The translations under genes and the position numbers were made by a program. A stretch of DNA of 64,000 nt from JAHFPN01 sp963765745. GTDB taxonomy: Bacteria; Pseudomonadota; Alphaproteobacteria; Rhizobiales; Xanthobacteraceae. Shown piece by piece: positions 45,437-56,952 of the stretch (the stretch's first letter is position 1; each line of letters begins with the position of its first letter). Under the pieces are notes generated by a model. It saw nothing but the letters and a program-made list of their open reading frames with translations, was not told the DNA's origin and made no database searches. Where the stretch lies: contig CAVXXM010000001.1 in the NCBI GenBank assembly GCA_963765745.1, positions 248,001-312,000 on the forward strand, read 5' to 3'.

Positions 45437-46691
45437 TCATTGGTCGAGCCCGTATACTGAATGCAAAGTCCGTACCGCAAGCTCGGTATAGGCCGCATCG
45501 ATCAGCACGGAAATCTTGATCTCCGAGGTCGAGATGGCGCGGATATTGATCCGCCGCTCGGCCAGCGCCTTGAAGGCGGTGGCGGCGACGCCGGCGTGGG
45601 TGCGCATGCCGACCCCGATGATCGAAACCTTCACCACGTCGGCGGCGCCCTCGAGCGCCGCAAAGCCCACCGTCTTCTTGACCTTCTCCAGCACCAGCTT
45701 GGCCCGCTCGTAATCGGTCACCGGCACGGTGAAGGTGATGTCGGTGCGGCCGTCGGCCGAGGTGTTCTGCACGATCATGTCGACATTGATGTTGGCGTCG
45801 GCGAGCGGCCCGAACAGGGCGGCGGCGACGCCGGGCTTGTCCTCGACCCGGCGGATCGAGATCTGCGCCTCGTCCTTGGAGAACGCGATACCGGTTACGA
45901 CTTGATTCTCCAAAATCTCCTCCTCGTCGCAGATCAAGGTGCCGACCGGATGGCCGTGGGCGTCGCGCTGCGGCGCGTCCGGCGCCTCGAAGCTGGAGCG
46001 GACGTTGACACGCACCTTCTGCTGCATGGCGAGCTCGACCGAGCGCACCTGCAGCACCTTGGCCCCGAGCGAGGCCATTTCCAGCATCTCCTCGTAGGCG
46101 ACCTTCTCGAGCCGCCGCGCCTTGGGCACGATGCGCGGGTCGGTCGTATAGACTCCGTCCACATCGGTATAGATGTCGCAGCGGTCGGCATGGATCGCAG
46201 CCGCGAGCGCGACCGCGCTGGTGTCGGAGCCGCCGCGGCCGAGCGTCGTGATGCGTCCGCTCTCCTTGTGGATGCCCTGGAACCCGGCGATGACCGCGAC
46301 CTCGCCGCGCTCCTTGAAACGCTTGATCAGCTCGGCGCCGTTGACGTCGAGGATGCGCGCGCCAGCCATGGGCGTTGTCGGTCAGGATCGGCAATTGCCA
46401 GCCCTGCCAGGAGCGCGCGGTGACGCCCAACTCCTGCAGGACGATGGCGAGCAGCCCGGCGCTCACCTGCTCGCCCGAGGCGACCACGGCGTCATATTCG
46501 CGCGCGTCGTGCATGGGCGCCGCCTGCCGGCACCATTCGACGAGCTGGTTGGTGGTGCCGGCCATGGCCGACACGACGACGGCGACCTCATGGCCGGCGT
46601 CGACCTCGCGCTTGACGTGCTGCGCGACGTTGCGAATTCGGTCGAGATCGGCGACCGAAGTGCCGCCGAACTTCATGACGAGCCGGGCCAT
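45437..46691 (-). CDS. lysC: Aspartate kinase (one frameshift)
   Basis: This enzyme starts the lysine/threonine/methionine pathway by phosphorylating aspartate. The two frames join into one protein of about 417 residues: the N-terminal kinase domain (MARLVMKFGGTSVAD, VVVSAMAGTTN, VASGEQVSAGLLA) and the rest (TTLGRGGSDTSAVALAAAI, then two ACT domains with VVKVSIIGVGMRTHAGVA). The join near 46368-46372 needs one base removed (TDNAHAGARIL). Since LysC is usually essential, this is probably a sequence error. The start has GAGGA upstream and is divergent from ubiG. Confidence 0.9.
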
Positions 46692-46797
46692 AAGTCCTCA
46701 ACTGCGAAACCACCAAAAGGCGCGTATAGATATAGACGGGTTAGTATGCGGGCAACGGCCCGGCGCCGAAGGGACCCTACATGGTGAAGGCCGCAAG

Positions 46798-47538
46798 ATG
46801 AAGCCCGAACGACGGTCGATCCGGCCGAAGTCGCGCGCTTCGCGGCGCTGGCGGACGAGTGGTGGAACCCGCACGGCAAGATGCGGCCGTTGCACAAGTT
46901 CAACCCGGTGCGGCTCGCCTATATCCGGGACCGCATCTGCGAGCGGTTCGGGCGCGACGCCAAATCGCTCGAAAGCCTGAAAGGGCTGCGCATCCTCGAC
47001 GTCGGCTGCGGCGGCGGGCTGGTGTGCGAGCCGCTGGCGCGGCTCGGCGCCTCGCGTCGTCGGCATCGACCCGGGCGAGCCGAATGTCGCGGCGGCGCGG
47101 TTGCATGCCGAAAAGAGCGGCCTTGCGATCGACTACCGCGCGACGACCGCGGAGGCGCTGGCCGACACGGGCGAGCGCTTCGACGTGGTGCTCGCGCTCG
47201 AAGTGGTCGAGCACGTGACGGATGTCACGCTGTTCGTGCGCCGCTGCGCCGAGATGGTGAAGCCCGGCGGGCTGATGATCGTGGCGACGTTGAACCGCAC
47301 GCTGAAAAGTTTTGCGCTGGCGATCGTCGGCGCCGAATACGTGCTGCGCTGGCTGCCGGTGGGCACGCATCGCTGGGAAAAATTCGTCACGCCCGACGAG
47401 CTCGAGGCGGCGCTCGCCGCCGGCGGGCTCGCGCTGATCGACGAGACCGGCCTGGTCTATAATCCGTTCACCGACGGATGGCGGCGCTCGGACGATACGG
47501 ACGTGAACTACATGGTCGCCGCCGGGAAGACGGGCTGA
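46798..47538 (+). CDS. ubiG: Bifunctional ubiquinone O-methyltransferase UbiG (two frameshifts)
   Basis: This SAM methyltransferase carries out both O-methylations in ubiquinone synthesis. Three segments in two frames join: MKPE and then VDPAEVARFAALADEWWNP, the SAM motif LRILDVGCGGGLVCEPLARLG, and the rest (DPGEPNVAAARLHAEKSGL, VVLALEVVEHVTD, GTHRWEKFVTPDELE, YNPFTD, DVNYMV). The joins require one missing base near 46810 and one extra base near 47051-47056. All UbiG motifs are present, so decay is unlikely. It is divergent from lysC, as in many alphaproteobacteria. ATG at 46798 is tentative. Confidence 0.85.
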
Positions 47539-47558
47539 GTCGGACGAATTCGCGCGCC

Positions 47559-48020
47559 CTAGTTCCGCTCGTCGGGCAGCATCGGCAGCGGCTGCACCTC
47601 GACGCCCTCTTCGAGCAGCTCCTTCACTTCATCAGGCTGCGCCTCGCCGTAGATCGAGCGCTTTTCGATCTCCTCGTGGTGCATTTGCCGCGCGAGCTCG
47701 GGGAACTCGTCGCCGACGTAATCGGCGTTCTTCTTCACGTGCTCGCGCACTTCCTTGAGCAGGCGGCGCAATTCCCGCTCGCGCCCGGACAGGAGCGCGA
47801 CCGGCTGCGGCCCGGGCTGCGACGGCTGCGCGGGCTCAGACTCGGCCTGGCGCCCGGCGCTGCCGATGGAGGGCGCCATGATCGCCTTCTCGATCCGGCT
47901 CGAGCCGCATTCGGGACATTCCACGAGCCCGCCGGCGACCTGCGCCTCGGAGGCCGCGGAATCGCGAAACCAGCTATCGAAGCGGTGGCCGGTCTCGCAG
48001 ACCAGGGAATAGCGGATCAT
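47559..48020 (-). CDS. DUF1178 family protein
   Basis: This 153-residue protein has a short N-terminal domain with a zinc-ribbon-like set of cysteines (LVCETGHRFDSWF, then ECPECGSSRI) and a C-terminal charged helical part (LRRLLKEVREHVKKNADYVG). Function is unknown. It is common beside the nitrilase gene in this class, and the 4-base overlap (ATGA) with that gene shows coupling. It converges on ubiG. Confidence 0.9.
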   Translation of the reverse strand: MIRYSLVCETGHRFDSWFRDSAASEAQVAGGLVECPECGSSRIEKAIMAPSIGSAGRQAESEPAQPSQPGPQPVALLSGRERELRRLLKEVREHVKKNADYVGDEFPELARQMHHEEIEKRSIYGEAQPDEVKELLEEGVEVQPLPMLPDERN

Positions 48021-48892
48021 GCGCGGCCGACCACGTGAAGCCGCGCGGCCACGCTCGCGGGCGCGACCACTTCGAAGCGGCGGCCGTGTTCGAGCGAGGG
48101 AATGCGCGAGCGCGCCTGCATCACCAGCGCGGGGTCGATCTCGGCGATCGTGACGCCGGGCTCGATGCCGGCCTCGGCGACGATCTTGCCCCAGGGATCG
48201 ACGATCATGGAGTGGCCGAAGGTTTCACGGCCGTTCGCGTGCTTGCCGCCTTGGGCCGCGGCGAGCACGAAAGCGCCGTTCTCGATGGCGCGCGCGCGCA
48301 ACAGCACGTGCCAGTGCACCTCGCCCGTGGTCTTGGTGAAAGCCGCGGGCACGGTGAGGAAATGCGCGCCGGCTTCGGCGAGCGCGCGATAGAGCTGCGG
48401 AAAACGCAGGTCGTAGCAGACCGAAAGCCCGAGCCCGCCCCACGGCAGGCCCACGACGATCGCGGTCTCGCCGGCGCGGAAGGTGTTGGACTCGCGATAG
48501 CTCTCCTTGCCCGGGAGATCGACGTCGAACAGATGGATCTTGTCGTAGCGGGCGGCGATCTCGCCGTCGGGTCCGATCATGAAGCCGCGGTTCGCCGCCT
48601 TCTCGGAAGAGACCTTCACCGAGAGCGAGCCGATGTGGAGGAATACGGCAAGCTCGCGCGCGAGCTGCTGAAACGCGGCAAGCGCCGGATCGTGATTTTC
48701 CTCGACGATATTCTCGAACAGCGACTTGCGGTCGAGTTCCATGAGCGAGGTCATTTCCGGGGTCTGCACGTAGTCGGCGCCGGCGCTCTTGGCCTCGCGA
48801 ATGAGCTTGGCCGCGAGATCGACATTGGCGACGATGGAACGGCCCGCGCGCAATTGCACGAGCCCGGCGCGGAACTTCTTCAACTCGGCCAT
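48017..48892 (-). CDS. Carbon-nitrogen hydrolase (nitrilase/Nit-family amidase)
   Basis: This 291-residue cytoplasmic amidase of the nitrilase superfamily has the complete triad: E46 (TPEMT), K118 (RYDKIHLFD) and C159 (SVCYDLRFP). The overall pattern resembles Nit1/omega-amidase relatives that repair deaminated glutathione or cleave omega-amides. The ATG at 48892 has GGAG 6 bases upstream; earlier starts are weaker. It overlaps the DUF1178 gene by four bases. In related genomes a glutaredoxin gene often sits between it and comF; none is seen here. Confidence 0.9.
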   Translation of the reverse strand: MAELKKFRAGLVQLRAGRSIVANVDLAAKLIREAKSAGADYVQTPEMTSLMELDRKSLFENIVEENHDPALAAFQQLARELAVFLHIGSLSVKVSSEKAANRGFMIGPDGEIAARYDKIHLFDVDLPGKESYRESNTFRAGETAIVVGLPWGGLGLSVCYDLRFPQLYRALAEAGAHFLTVPAAFTKTTGEVHWHVLLRARAIENGAFVLAAAQGGKHANGRETFGHSMIVDPWGKIVAEAGIEPGVTIAEIDPALVMQARSRIPSLEHGRRFEVVAPASVAARLHVVGRA

Positions 48893-48935
48893 GGGTTGCT
48901 CCGCCATTCCAAATCGGCGGCCATCATAGGGCGGC

Positions 48936-49707
48936 TTACCAAGGCTCGACAACCCGCGCGAAAGCCAGCACATCGACGCTCCGCGCACCCGCCCGGCGCA
49001 AGGCGCGCGCGCAAGCGTCCACGGTGGCGCCCGAGGTGATCACATCATCGACCAGCACGAGGCGGCGGCCCTTGACCTCGGCGCGCATATTCGCCGGGAC
49101 GCTGAAGGCGCCCTGAACATTGCGCGCGCGCTCCTTGCGGGTCTTGCCGACCTGCGGCGGGGTCGCATGACGGCGATTGAGGAAGTGTTCCTTAACCGGA
49201 ACGCCGGAAATCGCGCGAGACGGCGCCGGCGAGCGCCGCCGATTGATTGAACCGCCGCCACCATAGCCGCGTCCAATGCAGCGGCACCGGCACCAGGGCA
49301 TCGGCTCCCGTCAGCACTTCGCTTCCCGCGCGCGCCATCCAGCGGCCGAGCGGCGCTGCGACATCGAGCCGGTCGCCGTATTTCAGGAGATGCACGAGCT
49401 CGCGCGCCACGTCGCCGAAGCGCGACACGGCACGCGCGCGATCATAGGCGGGCGGATCGGCAAGCGCGCTTGCCGAAAGCAGCGGCCCGCCCGGATCGTG
49501 CGGAAACGGCGTCCCCAGCCGCTCGCAATAGGGCCGCTCGATGAAACCCATCCGGTTCCAGCAGGCCTGGCAGAGACCGCCCTGCTCGCCCACCGGCCTG
49601 CGGCAAGCCAAGCAGGTCGGCGGCAAGATGAGGTCGAGGCTGCGCCGGCCGGTGCCAGCCATGAGGCGGACGAGCAGCGATCCGGGGCGGGCGAAAGCGG
49701 CTAGCAT
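48936..49707 (-). CDS. comF: ComF family protein (phosphoribosyltransferase-like, one frameshift)
   Basis: This protein of about 256 residues, related to ComFC, takes part in DNA uptake or processing in some bacteria. An N-terminal zinc-finger-like part (CLACRRPVGEQGGLCQACW) is followed by the PRPP-binding domain with LVPVPLHWTRLWWRRFNQS and the VLVDDVITSGATVDACARAL loop. The frame breaks near 49204-49207: removing one C (extra in the transcript) joins SRDFGVPV. All domains remain, so an error is likely. It is divergent from the methyltransferase gene. Confidence 0.85.
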
Positions 49708-49758
49708 GGCGGAAGGCTAGCGCCGAAACCGCCTTGATTCAAAGTTATCGGTTGCCGG

Positions 49759-50667
49759 ATGGATGCTCCTCCCAGACTCTTCGACCGGGCGCTGTTGCTG
49801 GAGCGCCGGCGCCGCGCCGACAAGGCCGGCGCGGAGACGTTCCTCTTGGAGCGGGTGGCCGCGGATCTGGCCGAGCGGCTCGGTGCCGTGCAGCGGCGGT
49901 TCGAGCTTGCGGTCGATCTCGGCACGCCTGGTGCGGCGCTTACCGACGCTCTGATGCAGAGCGGCCAGATCGGCCGGCTCGTCGTCTGCGAGCCGCTCGC
50001 CGAACTACGCAGCGGCGCGCTGCGCGTCGCCGGCGACGAGGAGGTATTGCCCTTCGCGCCGGGTACGCTCGATCTCGTCGTGTCGGCGCTTGCGCTGCAG
50101 TGGGTGAACGATCTGCCGGGCACGCTGGTGCAAATCCGCCGCGCACTCAAGCCGGACGGCCTCCTGCTCGCCGCGCTGATCGGTGGCGACACGCTGATCG
50201 AGCTGCGCGAGAGCTTCGCCACCGCCGAGGAGGAGATCGCCGGCGGCGCCAGCCCGCGGGTTTCGCCCTTCACCGACGTGCGGACGATGGGATCGCTGTT
50301 ACAGCGCGCGGGGTTCGCCTTGCCGGTGACCGACTCCGACCGGATCGTCGTGCGCTATGCGCGGCTCTCGGATCTGTTGAACGACCTGCGCCGCATGGGC
50401 GCGACCAATGTGCTGGTGGAGCGGCAGAGCACGATGATGAAGCGCGCGATCCTGGCGCGCGCAGCCGAGCACTATGCCGAGCGTTTCGCCGACGCGGACG
50501 GCAAGCTCAGGGCGACGTTCGAGGTGATCTCGATTTCGGGCTGGTCGCCGCACGAAAGTCAGCAGAAGCCGCTGCGGCCCGGCTCGGCGCGGACGCGGCT
50601 CGCCGATGCGCTGGGGGTTACCGAGCAATCGGCCGGCGACAAGGCGCGGCCACCCGGCCGCTCGTAG
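49759..50667 (+). CDS. SAM-dependent methyltransferase-fold protein, NDUFAF5-like
   Basis: This 302-residue protein has a class I methyltransferase fold: LAVDLGTPGAALTD, VVSALALQWVNDLPG and LKPDGLLLAALIGGDTL. It resembles NDUFAF5, the mitochondrial complex I assembly factor that hydroxylates an arginine of a complex I subunit in humans. The family C-terminal motif SGWSPHESQQKPLRPGSA is clear. In alphaproteobacteria this gene is a common neighbour of comF on the opposite strand. A role in complex I maturation is likely but inferred. Confidence 0.85.
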   Translation: MDAPPRLFDRALLLERRRRADKAGAETFLLERVAADLAERLGAVQRRFELAVDLGTPGAALTDALMQSGQIGRLVVCEPLAELRSGALRVAGDEEVLPFAPGTLDLVVSALALQWVNDLPGTLVQIRRALKPDGLLLAALIGGDTLIELRESFATAEEEIAGGASPRVSPFTDVRTMGSLLQRAGFALPVTDSDRIVVRYARLSDLLNDLRRMGATNVLVERQSTMMKRAILARAAEHYAERFADADGKLRATFEVISISGWSPHESQQKPLRPGSARTRLADALGVTEQSAGDKARPPGRS

Positions 50668-50672
50668 CCCGA

Positions 50673-50816
50673 TCAGCTCGGGTAGGCGTCGAACACCAGC
50701 TTGTAGACGCCTGTCAGAGTAATGCCGGTCGACACAATGATTCCGACGAAGGCGACAGCGATGCAGGAAGCAAGAATCGCACAGGAGCCTGAGGACTCGA
50801 CACCGGAGTAAGCGGT
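50673..50816 (-). pseudogene. Decayed tandem Flp-pilin fragment
   Basis: Directly after the pilin stop codon the same frame stays open for 47 codons and ends in TGA at 50673. It contains ESSGSCAILASCIAVAFVGI and STGITLTGVYKLVFDAYPS, which align with a Flp pilin (ESGATAIEYALIAS, then a hydrophobic segment) but with the ATAIEY region shortened. No ATG, GTG or TTG precedes the hydrophobic segment. It looks like the remains of a second pilin copy. Reading through the upstream stop would give a two-segment protein; that is speculative. Confidence 0.55.
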
Positions 50817-50978
50817 TTATTGGAAACCGGTTTCGACCTTCGTGAAGATCGAAACCAGATCAGTGCCGATGCTCAGGGCTGCGGCAACAATCACAATGGA
50901 AATGCTTCCTGCGATAAGGGCGTATTCGATAGCCGTGGCGCCGGATTCGTCCCAAAGGAAGCCGTACATCTTGGACAT
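50817..50978 (-). CDS. Flp/Fap-type (type IVb) pilin component
   Basis: This 53-residue pilin precursor has a short leader (MSKMYGFLWDESG), then the Flp core ATAIEYALIAGSISIVIVAA; prepilin peptidase would cut after the glycine before ATAIEY. It is the single subunit of thin tight-adherence pili. A GGGAG site lies 7 bases upstream of the ATG at 50978; an in-frame ATG further upstream lacks one. No other tad genes (secretin, ATPase, TadV) are in the window, so the gene is separated from its assembly machine. Confidence 0.85.
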   Translation of the reverse strand: MSKMYGFLWDESGATAIEYALIAGSISIVIVAAALSIGTDLVSIFTKVETGFQ

Positions 50979-51136
50979 GGCGCACTCCCGGGAGCAGAAT
51001 TTCTCTGTTCGCACGGTGCCAGTGCGCGATTAGCAATGCCCTTCCAAATTGATTAGAGTTTTAGCGAACGCCCGCCAGCTTGGTTCCGGTCCCGCACAGG
51101 GTTGAGAGAACATAAAGGCGAACAGGCCCAAAGGCC

Positions 51137-51559
51137 CTAAAGGCGAGAACGTCCCGGCATCGAGAGCAGCTCGACCAGGCTTGGAATCAGCGGCACGTCA
51201 GCGGGAGGCATCGGATAGTCCCGCAGGCGCTCCGGCCTGACCCAGGTGCATTCCTGTCCTTCGCCCGGGTTCACGAACCCGTCCCAGCGATGGCAAACCC
51301 ACAGCGGCATCAGGAGCTGGAAGTCCGCATAGGCGTGGCTCGCGAAGGTCAACGGAGACAAGCAGGCTTCGCGCACTTCGATTCCGAGCTCCTCCTTCAG
51401 TTCCCGTATCAGCGCATCCTCGGGCCGCTCGCCCGGCTCGACCTTGCCGCCCGGAAATTCCCACAGGCCCGCCATCGGTTTGCCCGGCGGCCGGCGCGTC
51501 AACAGCACCCGGCCGTCGGCATCGATGAGCGCGCAGGCGGCGACGAGAACGAGCTTCAC
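51137..51559 (-). CDS. mutT: (Deoxy)nucleoside triphosphate pyrophosphohydrolase, MutT type
   Basis: This 140-residue Nudix hydrolase clears oxidised nucleotides such as 8-oxo-dGTP. The Nudix box is complete: G38 to I60 with E44, R52-E53, E56 and E57 (GKVEPGERPEDALIRELKEE). The start is a GTG at 51559. It lies about 85 bp after argJ on the same strand; in rhizobia argJ and mutT are commonly adjacent. Confidence 0.93.
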   Translation of the reverse strand: MKLVLVAACALIDADGRVLLTRRPPGKPMAGLWEFPGGKVEPGERPEDALIRELKEELGIEVREACLSPLTFASHAYADFQLLMPLWVCHRWDGFVNPGEGQECTWVRPERLRDYPMPPADVPLIPSLVELLSMPGRSRL

Positions 51560-51644
51560 GCGCTAGCCCGGGGCAAAGCGTAGGTGCCGGTCGCCAGTGC
51601 AAAGCTAGCCTGCAGCCCCGCTTTTCGCGGCGTTCGCATACGAT

Positions 51645-52883
51645 CTAGCTCCGATAATCGCCGTTGATGGCGACGTATTCCTTGGTGAGATCGCAGGTCA
51701 GCACCCGGTCGGCGCCGCGGCCGAGCTTGAGATCGACGGTGAGATCGATCACGTCGCGCTTCATGTAGGCGGAAGCCCGCTCCTCTTGGTAGGCGGGATC
51801 GCGCTCGCCGGCGACGGCCACGCGAATATCGCCGAACCATATTGCGAGCTTGTCGCGCTTGGCGGGTTCGCCGGCCTTGCCGACGGCCATCACGACGCGG
51901 CCCCAATTGGCGTCCTCGCCGGCGATCGCGGTCTTGACCAGCGGCGAGTTGGCGATCGAAAGCGCGATGCGGCGCGCCGATTTCTTGGAAACCGCGCCTT
52001 TCACGTTGATGCGCACGAGCTTGCGTGCGCCCTCGCCGTCGCGCGCGAGTTGTTCGGCAAGATCAGCGAGCACGGCGTAGAGCGCCTTGCGAAACGCGCC
52101 GAGCCGCCGGTCTCCGGCAGTGGCGATTTTCGGTGCGCCGCGCGCGGCAGCGGCGCCTGTCGCGAAGAGAAGCAGCGTATCGGACGTCGAGGTATCGCCG
52201 TCCACGGTGATAGCGTTGAGCGTATCGACGACGCTTTCGGACAGCAGCGCGCGCAAGGCGGGTGCCGCGATCGGCGCATCGGTGAAGACGAAGGCGAGCA
52301 TGGTCGCCATGTCGGGCGCGATCATGCCGGAGCCCTTGGCGATTCCGTTGATGCGCACCTTCGTCTTGCCAAGGCGCGCGGTGGCGGTCGCAAGCTTCGG
52401 AAACGTATCGGTGGTCATGATCGCGCGCGCCGCGGCCTCCCATTGGTCGGGCTCTGCCTCGGCGATGGTGCGATCGATGACCGCCGCGATCTTTTCGGGG
52501 TCGAGCGGCTCTCCGATCACGCCGGTCGAAGCGAGAAAAACCTGGCTCGGCGGGCAGCCCGCGGCCTGGCCGGCGAGTGCCGCGATCTTCTTGGTGCCGG
52601 CGCGGCCGCGCGCGCCGGTGAAGGCGTTGGCGTTTCCCGAGTTGACCACCAGCGCACGCGCCTTGCCGCCGCGCAGATGCGCCCTGCACCAGTCGACCGG
52701 CGCCGATGGACATTTGGAGCGCGTGAGCACGCCGGCGACCGCCGTGCCCGGATCGAACACGGCAATGAGAACATCGGTGCGGTCGCGGTACTTGATTCCA
52801 GCCGAAGCGGTGGCCAGCCGGACACCGGGAACCGGATCGAGCCTGGGGACCGCGGCCGGCGCGAGCGGCGATACGCCGGCCAT
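51645..52883 (-). CDS. argJ: Bifunctional ornithine acetyltransferase/N-acetylglutamate synthase
   Basis: This enzyme recycles the acetyl group in arginine synthesis. The 412-residue precursor cleaves itself before the nucleophile threonine T194 in IAPDMATMLAF, giving two chains. Other conserved segments (VVNSGNANAFTGARG, FLASTGVIGEPLD, DGDTSTSDTLLLFATG, GEDANWGRVVMAVG) are present, and the chain ends as usual with EYVAINGDYRS. It follows the parvulin gene by two bases, so they share a transcript. Confidence 0.96.
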   Translation of the reverse strand: MAGVSPLAPAAVPRLDPVPGVRLATASAGIKYRDRTDVLIAVFDPGTAVAGVLTRSKCPSAPVDWCRAHLRGGKARALVVNSGNANAFTGARGRAGTKKIAALAGQAAGCPPSQVFLASTGVIGEPLDPEKIAAVIDRTIAEAEPDQWEAAARAIMTTDTFPKLATATARLGKTKVRINGIAKGSGMIAPDMATMLAFVFTDAPIAAPALRALLSESVVDTLNAITVDGDTSTSDTLLLFATGAAAARGAPKIATAGDRRLGAFRKALYAVLADLAEQLARDGEGARKLVRINVKGAVSKKSARRIALSIANSPLVKTAIAGEDANWGRVVMAVGKAGEPAKRDKLAIWFGDIRVAVAGERDPAYQEERASAYMKRDVIDLTVDLKLGRGADRVLTCDLTKEYVAINGDYRS

Positions 52884-52885
52884 GT

Positions 52886-53788
52886 TTATTTCTTCTTCGC
52901 GGCCGGAGCCGGTGTGGCCGGAGCCGGCGTCGCCGGGGGCGTGACCGCCGCCGGTGCCGGTGCGGGCGGCGTCGCCTGCGTCAGCCGCTCAATTTTCGCC
53001 GCCTCGCGCAGCTTCATTACGAGTTCGGACTGCGCGCGTTGCACGACGAAGTTGGCGAGCTGATCCTTGACCGCTTCGTAGGCCGGAAGCGGACGGTCGC
53101 GCGCATCCTCGAGCTTGATGATGTGCCAGCCGAACTGGGTCTTCACCGGATCGGAAAGCTGGCCCTTCTCGAGCTTGAAGGCGGCCTCGGCGAATTCCGG
53201 CACCATCTGGCCCTTGGCGAAATAGCCCAGATCGCCGCCTTCGGCCGCGCCCGGATCCTTGGAATTTTCCTTGGCCAGCGCGATGAATTCGCCGCCGGCT
53301 TTCAGCTTCTGCAGAATTTCCTTCGCCTTGTCCTCGGTCTCGACCAGGATGTGGCGCGCGCGAACTTCCTTCTCGGGCGTCAACTTCTGCACCGACTCGT
53401 CATAGAGCGTCTTCATCGCCGTCTCGGTGGCGGCGGCTTTGGTCGTCTCGTCGAGCAACAACTCCATCAGCGCGCGCCGGCGGGCATAGGCGAGCTTCTT
53501 CGCGAAGTCCGGGCTGTCGCCGAGCTTCTTTGCATCGGCCGCGCGGGCCAACAGCGTCACGTCGATCAGGTAGGCAAGGAGCTGATCGCGGCGTGCGTCG
53601 CCGGTCGAGGGCGGCAGGCTCGCGCCGATGTCGGCTTCGGCGACCGCAAGGTCGCTCTGGCGGATTTCCACGCCGTCAACGCGCGCGAGCACCGGGTCCG
53701 GACTCTGCTGGGCGCGGGCCGCGGATGGCGCACCGGCGGCGACAAAGGCGGCGAGAACGAACGCGAGCGGAATCGAACGGATGCGCAT
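52886..53788 (-). CDS. Peptidylprolyl isomerase, parvulin (PrsA/SurA-like), periplasmic
   Basis: This 300-residue exported foldase has a signal peptide (to about residue 26, SAARAQ), an N-terminal SurA-type helical domain, and a parvulin rotamase domain (ARHILVETEDKAKEIL, FIALAKENSKDPGAAEGGDLGYFAKGQMVPEFAEAAF). The C-terminus is a proline/alanine-rich tail ending in lysines. It helps outer-membrane or secreted proteins fold. The ATG at 53788 has AGAGGA upstream. Its divergent neighbour is secA, so export and folding genes face each other. Confidence 0.92.
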   Translation of the reverse strand: MRIRSIPLAFVLAAFVAAGAPSAARAQQSPDPVLARVDGVEIRQSDLAVAEADIGASLPPSTGDARRDQLLAYLIDVTLLARAADAKKLGDSPDFAKKLAYARRRALMELLLDETTKAAATETAMKTLYDESVQKLTPEKEVRARHILVETEDKAKEILQKLKAGGEFIALAKENSKDPGAAEGGDLGYFAKGQMVPEFAEAAFKLEKGQLSDPVKTQFGWHIIKLEDARDRPLPAYEAVKDQLANFVVQRAQSELVMKLREAAKIERLTQATPPAPAPAAVTPPATPAPATPAPAAKKK

Positions 53789-53969
53789 TGGGAATCCTCT
53801 GGCCGGCCTCCCGGGCCGGGCGCGCGGAAAGTGGCGCAAGGTTCGGGGAGAAGCAAGGTCGGCGAAGAGCGGCGGCTCGGCTCGCGCGCCCGCGATCCTT
53901 GAAGCCGACCTGCGCGCGAAATGGCTTGCCGCAGGCGATTTCAGCGCCTCGGCCGGGCCGGCCGCAACA

Positions 53970-53998
53970 TTGACAAGGTGGGGGGCACTTCATATCTG
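53970..53998 (+). promoter_or_regulatory. Candidate sigma-70 promoter of secA
   Basis: TTGACA (53970-53975, perfect) and TATCTG (53993-53998) are 17 bp apart on the plus strand, about 130 bp before the secA ATG. The 341-bp region 53789-54129 contains no believable gene. The -10 hexamer is weak, so this is a moderate call. Confidence 0.45.
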
Positions 53999-54129
53999 TC
54001 CTGCGGCGCGCCGGCAGACACGAATTTGTGCCGCAATTCCAATATCGAACGAGCGTCGGCCACCCGGCGGCCTGAGGGCCGTTTGCGAGGGTCAATGTCC
54101 GTTCGAACGACGACCGGGAACACTGCTCG

Positions 54130-56928
<2,799 letters not shown>

Positions 56929-56952
56929 GCGGCCGCCAGCTCGACTAAAATA

